Below are positions 15,390 to 22,334 of a DNA stretch of 22,951 nucleotides, in pieces. Made by a program: the position numbers and the translations under genes. The stretch's first letter is position 1. Each line of letters starts with the position of its first letter. The notes beneath the pieces are model-generated. The model had not been told where the DNA came from. It saw only the letters and a program-made list of their open reading frames with translations, and ran no database searches. The stretch lies in the NCBI GenBank assembly GCA_902783615.1, contig CACZRQ010000035.1, positions 1 through 22,951 on the forward strand, given 5' to 3'. The stretch is from an uncultured Bacteroidales bacterium. Lineage in GTDB: Bacteria; Bacteroidota; Bacteroidia; Bacteroidales; Bacteroidaceae.

Positions 15390-15420
15390 ATCGACAAACA
15401 GGCATTTTTTATCGACAAAC
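15390..15420 (-). promoter_or_regulatory. Candidate LytTR operator: 10-bp direct repeat, 21-bp period
   Basis: ATCGACAAAC occurs at 15390-15399 and again at 15411-15420, identical in all ten bases. On the minus strand the 9-mers AAGGTTTGT (15415-15423) and CCTGTTTGT (15394-15402) fit the published LytTR half-site pattern [TA][AC][CA]GTTN[AG][TG] at 8 and 7 of 9 positions, with the expected 12-bp gap. The site abuts the -33 element of the tolC promoter, a typical place for an activator, and the cluster encodes a LytTR regulator. Binding is inferred. Confidence 0.5.
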
Positions 15421-15421
15421 C

Positions 15422-15452
15422 TTGCATAATGCAAAAAAAAGCCTTACCTTAG
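15422..15452 (+). promoter_or_regulatory. Promoter of the cytochrome bd operon
   Basis: TTG (15422-15424), 20 bp, then TACCTTAG (15445-15452), one base off the TAnnTTTG consensus. The TTG lies in the palindrome TTGCATAATGCAA (15422-15434), which could be an operator. The leader to the small gene at 15485 would be about 29 nt. Confidence 0.4.
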
Positions 15453-15484
15453 TGGGGTCAATATACCTTATTAATAATACGCGC

Positions 15485-15703
15485 ATGAAGAACCTGATGA
15501 GTAAAATATGGCATCTATATGCTGATGGCTTCAGAAGCATGACCATCGGCAAGACGCTTTGGCTGCTGATATTCATCAAGCTCTTCATCATATTCTGCAT
15601 CCTCAAGGTTTTCTTCTTCCCCAACTTCCTGAATTCCGTGGCGGATGACGAGAGCCAGAAAGGTGACTATGTGAGTTCGCAGATCATTAACAGAACGCCT
15701 TAA
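15485..15703 (+). CDS. Small membrane protein ahead of cydAB (DUF4492-like)
   Basis: A 72-residue protein with one strongly hydrophobic helix at about 24-46 (TLWLLIFIKLFIIFCILKVFFF), a basic/aromatic N-terminus (SKIWHLYADGFRSMTIGKT) and a short polar tail. From memory, small DUF4492-type proteins of this kind are found directly before cydA in Bacteroidetes. The gene lies 38 bp before cydA. A role as an accessory subunit of cytochrome bd, comparable to CydX in proteobacteria, is an inference from size, topology and position. The ATG at 15485 is preferred: a longer frame from a TTG at 15422 would begin inside the predicted promoter. MSKIWHL, four codons later, is an alternative start. Confidence 0.82.
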   Translation: MKNLMSKIWHLYADGFRSMTIGKTLWLLIFIKLFIIFCILKVFFFPNFLNSVADDESQKGDYVSSQIINRTP

Positions 15704-15741
15704 CATTTTCGGAAAACAATAACTTAAAAACTTAAATCTAT

Positions 15742-17295
15742 ATGATTGAAAACATTGACTCTTCGTTGATTGACTGGTCGAGGGCGCAATTCGCCTTGAC
15801 GGCCATCTATCATTGGGTGTTCGTTCCCCTCACCCTCGGCTTGGCTGTGGTGATGGGTGTGATGGAAACCCTCTACTATCGTTCTGGCGATGAGTTCTGG
15901 CAACGCACCGCCAAGTTCTGGATGAAGCTGTTTGGCATCAACTTTGCCGTAGGTATCGCCACTGGCTTGATCCTGGAGTTTGAGTTTGGTACCAACTGGA
16001 GCAATTACAGCTGGTTTGTGGGCGACATCTTTGGGGCACCGTTGGCTGTCGAGGGTATCGTGGCTTTCTTCATGGAAAGCACTTTCGTGGCTGTGATGTT
16101 CTTCGGATGGGAGAAGGTGAGCAAAGGCTTCCACTTGGCATCCACTTGGTTGACAGGTGCTGGTGCCACCATCTCAGCTTGGTGGATTCTGGTGGCCAAC
16201 TCTTGGATGCAGCATCCTGTGGGCATGGAGTTCAATGCCGACACAGCCCGCAACGAGATGATCAGCTTTGCGGAAGTGGCTCTGTCGCCATTTGCTGTCA
16301 GCAAGTTCTTCCATACGGTAACCTCCGCTTGGACGCTGGGCGGCATCTTCGTGGTAGGTGTCAGCTGCTGGTTCCTGTTGAAGGGACGTCAGAAGAAATT
16401 TGCGTTGGCGAGCATCAAGGTGGGTGCCATCGTGGGTTTTGTTGGTGGTGTCTTGGTGGCACTTACGGGTGATGAGTCTGGCCATCAGGTGGCTCAGTAC
16501 CAGCCCATGAAGTTGGCAGCTATGGAAGGTTTGTATCAGGGTGAAAGTGAGGCAGGACTCACTGCCATTGCCATACTGAACCCCTCCAAACAGACGCCTC
16601 AGGATGGTGTTGACCCCTATCTGTTTGAGATCAAGATTCCTTACATGCTGTCGTTGCTGGCCGATCGCGACATCAATTCATTCGTTCCTGGCATCAACGA
16701 CCTGCTGAATGGCGGCTATCTGCAGAAGGATGGCTCAATGGCTTTGTCTGTTCAGGAAAAGATTGAGAAGGGCAAGCAGGCCATTGCTGCCTTTGCGGCC
16801 TATCGCAAGGCCCGTGCCGATGGCAACGATGCAGAGGCCAAGGTTCAGGCTGGCATCATGCGTGAAAACATGCCTTACTTTGGCTATGGACACATTAAGA
16901 ATGTGAACGATGTGGTGCCTCCAGTGGCTCTCACGTTCTATATGTTCCGCATCATGGTGATGCTGGGTGGCTATTTCATCCTGTTCTTCATGGTGGTGCT
17001 CTTCTTGGTGTATAAGAAGGACATTTCGAAGATGAAGTGGCTCCATTGGGTGGCCATCTTCACCATTCCTCTGGGCTATCTGGCCAGTCAGGCAGGCTGG
17101 GCTGTGGCAGAGGTAGGTCGCCAACCTTGGGTGATTCAGGACATGATGCCCACGAATGTGGCCATCTCGCAGGTTTCCGTAGGTAGTGTGCAACTCACCT
17201 TCTTCATCTTCCTCGCCCTCTTCACCATCCTGCTGATTGCCGAAATCGGCATCATGCTGAAGGCGATTAAGAAAGGACCGGATATTGACAATTGA
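15742..17295 (+). CDS. cydA: Cytochrome bd quinol oxidase subunit I
   Basis: A 517-residue membrane protein that oxidises quinol and reduces O2 to water without proton pumping. Key residues are present, offset by +5 from E. coli in the first half: heme ligands H24 and H191 (FFHTVTSAW), proton-path E104 and E112, and the Q-loop residues K257 and E262 (after TGDESGHQVAQYQPMK). The third heme ligand is probably the methionine in FRIMV, about residue 405. GRQPW is also present near the C-terminal helices. The length is close to E. coli CydA (522). In an anaerobe this high-affinity oxidase serves oxygen scavenging or nanaerobic respiration. Its last codons and stop (TGA 17293-17295) lie inside a 7-bp repeat array, so the C-terminal IDN is repeat-encoded. 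Confidence 0.97.
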   Translation: MIENIDSSLIDWSRAQFALTAIYHWVFVPLTLGLAVVMGVMETLYYRSGDEFWQRTAKFWMKLFGINFAVGIATGLILEFEFGTNWSNYSWFVGDIFGAPLAVEGIVAFFMESTFVAVMFFGWEKVSKGFHLASTWLTGAGATISAWWILVANSWMQHPVGMEFNADTARNEMISFAEVALSPFAVSKFFHTVTSAWTLGGIFVVGVSCWFLLKGRQKKFALASIKVGAIVGFVGGVLVALTGDESGHQVAQYQPMKLAAMEGLYQGESEAGLTAIAILNPSKQTPQDGVDPYLFEIKIPYMLSLLADRDINSFVPGINDLLNGGYLQKDGSMALSVQEKIEKGKQAIAAFAAYRKARADGNDAEAKVQAGIMRENMPYFGYGHIKNVNDVVPPVALTFYMFRIMVMLGGYFILFFMVVLFLVYKKDISKMKWLHWVAIFTIPLGYLASQAGWAVAEVGRQPWVIQDMMPTNVAISQVSVGSVQLTFFIFLALFTILLIAEIGIMLKAIKKGPDIDN

Positions 17296-17312
17296 CGATT
17301 GACGATTAACGA
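17285..17312 (+). repeat. Array of four 7-bp repeats (array C)
   Basis: Units on the plus strand: TTGACAA, TTGACGA, TTGACGA, TTAACGA. The array overlaps the cydA stop codon. It is in inverted orientation to array D 56 bp downstream. Confidence 0.88.
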
Positions 17313-17368
17313 TTTAATATAATTATCTGACTGTTGCTCTGGCTTTGACTTTTTGTCCGCATGGATAA

Positions 17369-17403
17369 TTGTCAATTGTCAATGGTCAATGGTCAATAAA
17401 CAA
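17369..17403 (-). repeat. Array of 7-bp repeats before cydB (array D)
   Basis: Units on the plus strand: TTGTCAA, TTGTCAA, TGGTCAA, TGGTCAA and a degenerate TAAACAA. It is the reverse complement type of array C, so the cydA-cydB spacer RNA could fold into an imperfect stem of about 20 bp around a 56-nt loop. It ends 7 bp before the cydB ATG. Confidence 0.85.
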
Positions 17404-17410
17404 TATAAAA

Positions 17411-18556
17411 ATGAGTTACGAATTCTTACAACAATATTGGTGGTTCGTCGTATCATTGTTGGGCGGACTCCTCGTCTTCCTGCTCTTTGTGCAAGGAGGC
17501 AACTCGTTGCTGCTGAACCTTCCGAAGGATGAAACACAGCGACAGATGATGATCAATTCCACTGGACGCAAGTGGGAGTTTACCTTCACCACACTGGTTA
17601 CGTTTGGTGGCGCGTTTTTCGCTTCATTCCCATTGTTCTACAGCACCAGCTTTGGCGGTGCCTATTGGGTATGGATGTTGCTGCTGTTCACTTTCGTGGT
17701 GCAGGCTGTGAGCTATGAATTTCAGTCGAAGTTGGGCAACCTGCTGGGTAAGAACACCTATCGCTGGTTCCTCATCATCAATGGTGTGCTGGCACCTATC
17801 CTTTTAGGTGCAGCGGTATCCACCTTCTTTACTGGCTCTAATTTCTACGTGGATAAGGGCAACATTACCAATTCGATGGCTCCTGTCATCAGCTATTGGG
17901 GCAATGCTTCTGGTGGTCTGGATGCCTGTCTGAACATCTTCAATGTGATATTGGGCTTGGCTGTCATGTTCCTCGCACGCATCCTGGGCGAGCTGTATTT
18001 CATCAACAACATCGATGACAACAGCATGCAGCGCCGTTGCCGCAAGAGCTTGGGCTTCGACACCATCTTCTTCCTGGCATTCTTCCTCACTTGGCTGGTT
18101 CATCTGCTCATCACCGAGGGCTTTGCCGTGAAGCCTGAAACGGGTGTGGTGTATATGGAAACGTTCAAGTATCTGCACAACCTCATGGCGTTGCCATTGG
18201 TGACGATTTTCATGCTGATAGGTGTGGTGTTGGTGCTCTGTGGCATCTTCATGACGTTGATGAAGCCAAACTTCAATCGTGGCATCTGGCTTACGGGAAC
18301 GGGTACGGTGCTCACTGTTACTTGCCTCTTGCTGTTGGCTGGTTACAACAACACGGCTTACTATCCCAGTGTGGCCGATTTGCAGAGTTCGCTCACATTG
18401 TCAAATAGTTGCAGTAGTGAGTTCACCCTCACCACCATGTTCTATGTATCGCTCTTGGTTCCTTTCGTGCTGGCCTACATCTTCTACGCTTGGCGTAAAA
18501 TCGACAGCAGGCCCATCAATCCCGAAGAGCTCCAACGAGAAGAACATACCTATTGA
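17411..18556 (+). CDS. cydB: Cytochrome bd quinol oxidase subunit II
   Basis: A 381-residue membrane protein with about eight or nine hydrophobic helices, the structural partner of CydA. Typical features are the N-terminal helix after MSYEFLQQYWWFVVSLLGG, then QGGNSLLLNLPKDETQR and INSTGRKWEFTFTTLVTFGGAFFASFPLFYS in the first third. I start at the ATG at 17411. A longer frame from 17369 adds 14 residues (MSIVNGQWSINNIK) that are only the translation of repeat array D. The spacer to cydA is 115 bp, unusually long for this pair and filled by two inverted repeat arrays, so CydB level may be set separately from CydA. The stop codon lies in the left arm of the hairpin tract that follows. Confidence 0.95.
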   Translation: MSYEFLQQYWWFVVSLLGGLLVFLLFVQGGNSLLLNLPKDETQRQMMINSTGRKWEFTFTTLVTFGGAFFASFPLFYSTSFGGAYWVWMLLLFTFVVQAVSYEFQSKLGNLLGKNTYRWFLIINGVLAPILLGAAVSTFFTGSNFYVDKGNITNSMAPVISYWGNASGGLDACLNIFNVILGLAVMFLARILGELYFINNIDDNSMQRRCRKSLGFDTIFFLAFFLTWLVHLLITEGFAVKPETGVVYMETFKYLHNLMALPLVTIFMLIGVVLVLCGIFMTLMKPNFNRGIWLTGTGTVLTVTCLLLLAGYNNTAYYPSVADLQSSLTLSNSCSSEFTLTTMFYVSLLVPFVLAYIFYAWRKIDSRPINPEELQREEHTY

Positions 18557-18725
18557 GCTTCGCTCCAATTTCGTCACGACTCGGCATAGCCGATGCAAGC
18601 ATCGCTCTGCACTCGCTGCTCCGAAAAGTGACCATTGACTCTCGCTTCGCGAGTGATTAGCCCCTTTAGGGGCTTGATAGGCTACCCTTATCTGATGCCT
18701 ACAGGCATCATTTGCAAAGCTCAAT
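18552..18725. repeat. Multi-hairpin palindromic tract closed by a 9-bp inverted repeat
   Basis: This fills the space between two convergent genes. The outer arms are ATTGAGCTT (18552-18560) and AAGCTCAAT (18717-18725). Inside are GAGC-TTC-GCTC (18555-18565), TCGGC-ATA-GCCGA (18581-18593), CGATGC-AA-GCATCG (18591-18604), CTCGC-TTC-GCGAG (18641-18653), AGCCCC-TTTA-GGGGCT (18659-18674) and TGATGCCT-AC-AGGCATCA (18693-18710). The two genes' stop codons lie in the outer arms. It may serve as a bidirectional terminator, although no long T-run follows any stem on the plus strand, and it resembles a REP/BIME-like repetitive element. Confidence 0.75.
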
Positions 18726-20037
18726 TTTTCTTCCAAGCGTATGCCATGATGCAGGCCCCTAAGATGAGGGCTAACAGGCCAAAGTGCAGGCCATAGCCAT
18801 TGGCAAAGGCTACAGGAGCAAACGTGATCAGGCAGATCTCCACAGGAGCAATGAACAGATAGGCAAGGGCATAGTCCTCCATGCAGTGACTCTTCTGCTC
18901 AGGATCAGCCACTCGCAGCATCGCGATACCCATCGCCACCGTGCCCGTAAACCATCCCCAGGTGAACAAAGCCTTTTCTAACCAGCAGTCGTTCTTCATC
19001 AGCCATTTGCCCACCACCAACACATAAATCAGCGTGAACACCAAGCCGCTTACCAGCAAGATGCTCAGTGGAACAATGTAGTTCATCACCACCGACAGTT
19101 TGATGGCAGAAATGCCGAAAGCCACCAAGAAATCGGTGAATGCACTGCTGAGGTGGCCAATGGTGCGGGGTGAAGTGTAGTGCAACACGCCTGTTTTCTT
19201 GAATATGAACCGCATCAGGATACCAAACACGAAAGCACAGCTGAACACAGGCATCTCCAATTGTGGCATGAAATAGGAAACCGACTTGCTGATGCCATAG
19301 CCTCCCAATGCCACCATCGCGATGATGGCCAGGTTGAATGCCAAGCTGTCGATCGAGATGGCTGAGGTGGAGGCTTCGCCCATGCTGAGACGCTTCTCTT
19401 TGGGCAACAGACCCGTACGTAGCTCGTGGGGCAGCTCCTCAAAGGTGGTCAGGAATGAGGCATAGCCCTTCTTGGTACCCCATTTGATGAGCGCCAGTCC
19501 GATGAATACCGAGCAGAGAATGCCCACCGTAGCACAAGTCATGGCCAAGGTCATCATGTCTTCGCCCCCCAGTTTATTGAAAGCCTGGCCAATGGCAGCT
19601 GCTGTGCCATGACCTCCGCAGAATCCGCTGGGCAGCGCAAGGCCGAAATACGACTCAACAGGCCAGAACACACTCAGAATGCCGATGCCTATCAAGGCTC
19701 CGAAAGCCCATTGCCACAGCATGCCTGTCTGCGAATAGATCCACATGCGTTTCACGCGACTGCCTGTTCCCTGCTTTTTGGTTTCCGAGGCGAATGGCAG
19801 ACATCCAAAGATGAAGGCAATCAGAATGCTGGCATACGTACCCATGTTTTCTGAAAGCGGTATCCAGCCCAAGCCTCCAGGGCCGAAAGCCAGTCCCAAG
19901 AAGCCCGCTATCAGGCTGGGCGGAATGAAATAACGCTGGGCCAACGCAAACTTCACCCTGATGAGCTTGCCCATCAGCAGCAACATGGAAATGATGCCCA
20001 CATCAGTAAACAGTGTCCAAGGAGTATATTCGTTCAT
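18721..20037 (-). CDS. Sodium/glutamate symporter-like transporter (GltS/ESS family)
   Basis: A 438-residue inner-membrane protein with about 10-12 hydrophobic helices. GltS-like marks are LAQRYFIPPSLIAGFLGLAFGP near residue 35, and the pore-loop signature GFCGGHGTAAAIGQAFNKLG at about 138-157, which corresponds to the GGHGTA motif of GltS. A charged cytoplasmic stretch (about 190-220, GTKKGYASFLTTFEELPHEL) separates two halves, as in the inverted repeat of this fold. It probably imports glutamate or a related anion with sodium; substrate is not certain because Bacteroidetes have several ESS paralogues. It starts 47 bp after the DUF721 gene on the same strand and could be read from the recF promoter; I saw only a poor -7 match (TATCTTCA) of its own. 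Confidence 0.82.
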   Translation of the reverse strand: MNEYTPWTLFTDVGIISMLLLMGKLIRVKFALAQRYFIPPSLIAGFLGLAFGPGGLGWIPLSENMGTYASILIAFIFGCLPFASETKKQGTGSRVKRMWIYSQTGMLWQWAFGALIGIGILSVFWPVESYFGLALPSGFCGGHGTAAAIGQAFNKLGGEDMMTLAMTCATVGILCSVFIGLALIKWGTKKGYASFLTTFEELPHELRTGLLPKEKRLSMGEASTSAISIDSLAFNLAIIAMVALGGYGISKSVSYFMPQLEMPVFSCAFVFGILMRFIFKKTGVLHYTSPRTIGHLSSAFTDFLVAFGISAIKLSVVMNYIVPLSILLVSGLVFTLIYVLVVGKWLMKNDCWLEKALFTWGWFTGTVAMGIAMLRVADPEQKSHCMEDYALAYLFIAPVEICLITFAPVAFANGYGLHFGLLALILGACIMAYAWKKN

Positions 20038-20084
20038 ATATCTACATTATTTATATTATGAAGATAGTTCAACCCAAAGACGGA

Positions 20085-20375
20085 TTATCTAAAATGAATG
20101 TTCGTAATGACCTGTGCCCCAACGTGCTGGTTCAGCTTTGTCACCAACTGCATGCGTCCCATCATCAACTGTTGACGCAAGGGCGCCGATGTCACCTCCA
20201 CATATAGCACCTGGTTCTTGATGAACTGCGCCTTCGACATCGATGCAATGGTTGGCCCCATCACCTCAGCCCAGGCATCTATCAAACGCTTCTCATTCAG
20301 GGGAGTTTCCAGCCCCTCTTGCCGCAAGAACTTGCGGATGAGCGTGCCCACCGATTCAGCTTCAGTTCTTCTCAT
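20085..20375 (-). CDS. DUF721 family protein, DciA-like
   Basis: A 96-residue protein directly after recF, overlapping it by 14 bp. It matches the compact DUF721 domain: IRKFLRQEGLETPLNEKRLIDAW, then WAEVMGPTIASMSKAQFIKN, and VLYVEVTSAPLRQQL. DUF721 includes DciA, which loads the replicative helicase DnaB in bacteria without DnaC; Bacteroidetes lack DnaC as far as I know. The position next to recF, where DUF721 genes are often found, supports a role in DNA replication. That this short copy acts as the helicase loader is inference. Confidence 0.86.
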   Translation of the reverse strand: MRRTEAESVGTLIRKFLRQEGLETPLNEKRLIDAWAEVMGPTIASMSKAQFIKNQVLYVEVTSAPLRQQLMMGRMQLVTKLNQHVGAQVITNIHFR

Positions 20376-21480
20376 ATCCGCAAGTGTTTATGGGTGTAAC
20401 CACCCCGTCCGTCACACTGAACAGGCTGTAATCCACCTGTGTCTTCTCCAATATCCTATCCAGGTTCTCGCGATTAGTGTCGGTGATGAAAATCTGTCCG
20501 AAACGATCGCCCCCCACCAACTTCACGATCTGCTCCACTCGGCGGGCATCCAGCTTGTCGAAGATGTCGTCCAACAGTAGCAAGGGCACAGTGCCTATGC
20601 GCCTCAGGAAATCGAACTGCGCCAACTTCAAGGCAATCAGGTAGGTCTTGTTCTGTCCTTGCGAGCCCTCCCGTTTCAAGGGGAATCCCCCCAACTCCAT
20701 TTCCAGATCGTCCTTATGGATTCCATGCAATGAGAAACCCACAATGCGGTCTTTTTCACGACTTTGCACCAGCACCTCCTTTAGCGAGGCACCTCTGGCA
20801 TGACTCTCGTATCGCAGGCTTACCTCCTCCTTTTCTTCCGAGATGAACGAATAGAACTGCTGGAAGATGGGAATGAACTCCTGGATGAAAGCCTCGCGCT
20901 TGTGGAACACCACTTCCCCTTCCTGAGCCATCATCTCTTCCCAGATGGCCAACATCTCATCATCTGCCGCCTCCTCTTTTTTTAATAAGGTGTTGCGTTG
21001 TGCCAACGCCTTGTTATATCGAATCAGCGATTCCAGATACTCCTTATCATACTGCGATATCACCACGTCCATGAACCTCCTGCGCTCCTCACTTCCCCCC
21101 AGTATCAGGATGGAATCGTCAGGCGACACCATCACCAAGGGAATCAGGCCAATGTGGTCCGACAGGCGGTGATACTCCTTCTTGTTGCGCTTGAACTGCT
21201 TCTTCTGTTTGCGCTTCATGCCGCAGAACACCTCCTCTGGCCTCCCGTCATCGGTGGCATATTCCCCCTGTATCATGAAGAAATCGGCAGAGTGCATCAT
21301 GTTCTGCGAGTCGATGGGATTGCCGGCACTCTTGCAGAACGACAGGTAATAGATGGCGTCCAGCAGGTTGGTCTTACCCATGCCGTTCTGTCCAAAGAAG
21401 CAGTTCAGCTTGGGCGAGAAGGTTTGGTCGGCCTGCTCAATATTCTTGTAAGTCAGTATGGAGATACGGTTTAATATCAT
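20362..21480 (-). CDS. recF: DNA replication and repair protein RecF
   Basis: A 372-residue SMC-like ATPase that helps load RecA on gapped DNA in the RecFOR pathway. Walker A is GQNGMGKT at 30-37, following the usual N-terminus ILNRISILTYKNIEQADQTF. Central motifs include MVSPDDSILILGGSEERRRFMD at about 118-139, with the DVVISQYD segment after it, and LKREGSQGQNKTYLIALKLAQ as the ABC signature region. Walker B is VPLLLLDDIFDKLDARR. The length is normal. A -7 box lies 20 bp upstream. It begins an operon with the DUF721 gene and perhaps the symporter, and is divergent from the TPR-ribH pair. Confidence 0.97.
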   Translation of the reverse strand: MILNRISILTYKNIEQADQTFSPKLNCFFGQNGMGKTNLLDAIYYLSFCKSAGNPIDSQNMMHSADFFMIQGEYATDDGRPEEVFCGMKRKQKKQFKRNKKEYHRLSDHIGLIPLVMVSPDDSILILGGSEERRRFMDVVISQYDKEYLESLIRYNKALAQRNTLLKKEEAADDEMLAIWEEMMAQEGEVVFHKREAFIQEFIPIFQQFYSFISEEKEEVSLRYESHARGASLKEVLVQSREKDRIVGFSLHGIHKDDLEMELGGFPLKREGSQGQNKTYLIALKLAQFDFLRRIGTVPLLLLDDIFDKLDARRVEQIVKLVGGDRFGQIFITDTNRENLDRILEKTQVDYSLFSVTDGVVTPINTCGYEKN

Positions 21481-21500
21481 ACAACAGTCATTTCACACGG

Positions 21501-21508
21501 CAAAAGTA
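21501..21508 (-). promoter_or_regulatory. -7 promoter box for recF
   Basis: TACTTTTG on the minus strand matches TAnnTTTG. I found no TTG at 19-21 bp upstream. The leader would be about 16 nt. The palindrome CAAAATTTTG (21511-21520) lies just upstream. Confidence 0.4.
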
Positions 21509-21583
21509 GCCAAAATTTTGCGGTTTTATCCATGTTTTGCAAAAAAAGATGCCTCGAAATTTCGCAGATACTACAAAAAGCAG

Positions 21584-21591
21584 TAATTTTG
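21584..21591 (+). promoter_or_regulatory. -7 promoter box for the TPR-ribH operon
   Basis: TAATTTTG matches TAnnTTTG; the -33 region (TTTC at 21560-21563) is poor and lies in the palindrome CGAAATTTCG (21555-21564). The leader would be about 45 nt. Confidence 0.42.
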
Positions 21592-21640
21592 CGGGTCGAA
21601 AACGATTAAAGCAAAAAAAATAAAAAATTATTCAATAGAT

Positions 21641-22330
21641 ATGGCAAATCAGAAGAAAAAGGACGAAGCCTTAAATGTAGAAGAAGTCCTCTCATCGTCA
21701 GAGGCATTTATTTTAAAGAACAAGAAGACAATTGTGGGTGCCATCGTGGCCCTGGTAGTAGTAATCGCAGGCATCTTCGCCTACAATCACCTGTATAAGG
21801 CTCCTCGTGAGAAGAAGGCCTATGCAGCATTGTTCAAGGGTGAGCAGTACTTCGAGAACGATCAGTTCGACATGGCCATCAGTGGCGATAGCATTGGTTA
21901 TATTGGTTTCTTGAAGGTGGCCGACCAGTTCAGTGGCACCAAGGCTGCTAACCTGGCCAATGCGTATGCAGGCCTCAGCTATGCTCATCTGGGCATGAAC
22001 GAGGAAGCCATGAAGTATCTCGACAAGTTCAGCGCTGACGACCAGATGATCTCACCTGCCATTAAGGGTGCTATGGGCAACATCTACGTGGAGTTGGGCA
22101 ACATCAGCAAGGCCATCTCTTTGCTGCAGGCTGCCGCTAAGGAAGCCGACAACAATACGCTGAGCCCTGTCTTCTTGCAGCAGGCTGGTGAATTGCTGGT
22201 GAAGGAAGGTAAGTACGACGAGGCTATCGCAGCTTATCAGACCATCAAGGACAAGTACTTCCGCTCTTATCAGTCGATGGACATCGATCGCTATTTGGAA
22301 GCAGCTAAGTTGATGAAGAACAACCAGTAA
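21641..22330 (+). CDS. Membrane-anchored tetratricopeptide repeat protein (YfgM-like)
   Basis: A 229-residue protein with a charged cytoplasmic N-terminus (MANQKKKDEALNVEEVLSS), one membrane helix at about 33-50 (TIVGAIVALVVVIAGIFAYN) and a periplasmic part made of helix pairs with TPR character: AAYAGL-type pairs at about 105-135, GNIYVELGNISKAISLLQAA at about 145-165 and LLVKEGKYDEAIAAYQTIKD at about 187-206. The topology resembles YfgM/TPR_21 proteins, which contact the Sec translocon or chaperones in enterobacteria; the role in Bacteroidetes is not known to me. ribH follows after 4 bp, so the two are translated from one mRNA, although no functional link is evident. Confidence 0.87.
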   Translation: MANQKKKDEALNVEEVLSSSEAFILKNKKTIVGAIVALVVVIAGIFAYNHLYKAPREKKAYAALFKGEQYFENDQFDMAISGDSIGYIGFLKVADQFSGTKAANLANAYAGLSYAHLGMNEEAMKYLDKFSADDQMISPAIKGAMGNIYVELGNISKAISLLQAAAKEADNNTLSPVFLQQAGELLVKEGKYDEAIAAYQTIKDKYFRSYQSMDIDRYLEAAKLMKNNQ

Positions 22331-22334
22331 TGCT

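Noticed and set aside
18659..18674. AGCCCC-TTTA-GGGGCT as a classical intrinsic terminator for cydB.
   Set aside because: No T-run follows it. It is better described as one part of the larger hairpin tract, although that tract may still stop transcription.
18557..18720. Possible small gene in the gap after cydB (frame reading on from 18279).
   Set aside because: The frame is a translation of the hairpin tract, with no start signal or known domain.
21481..21640. FMN riboswitch upstream of the operon that contains ribH.
   Set aside because: I cannot see the conserved RFN element segments in this AT-rich region; only short palindromes and -7 boxes are present.
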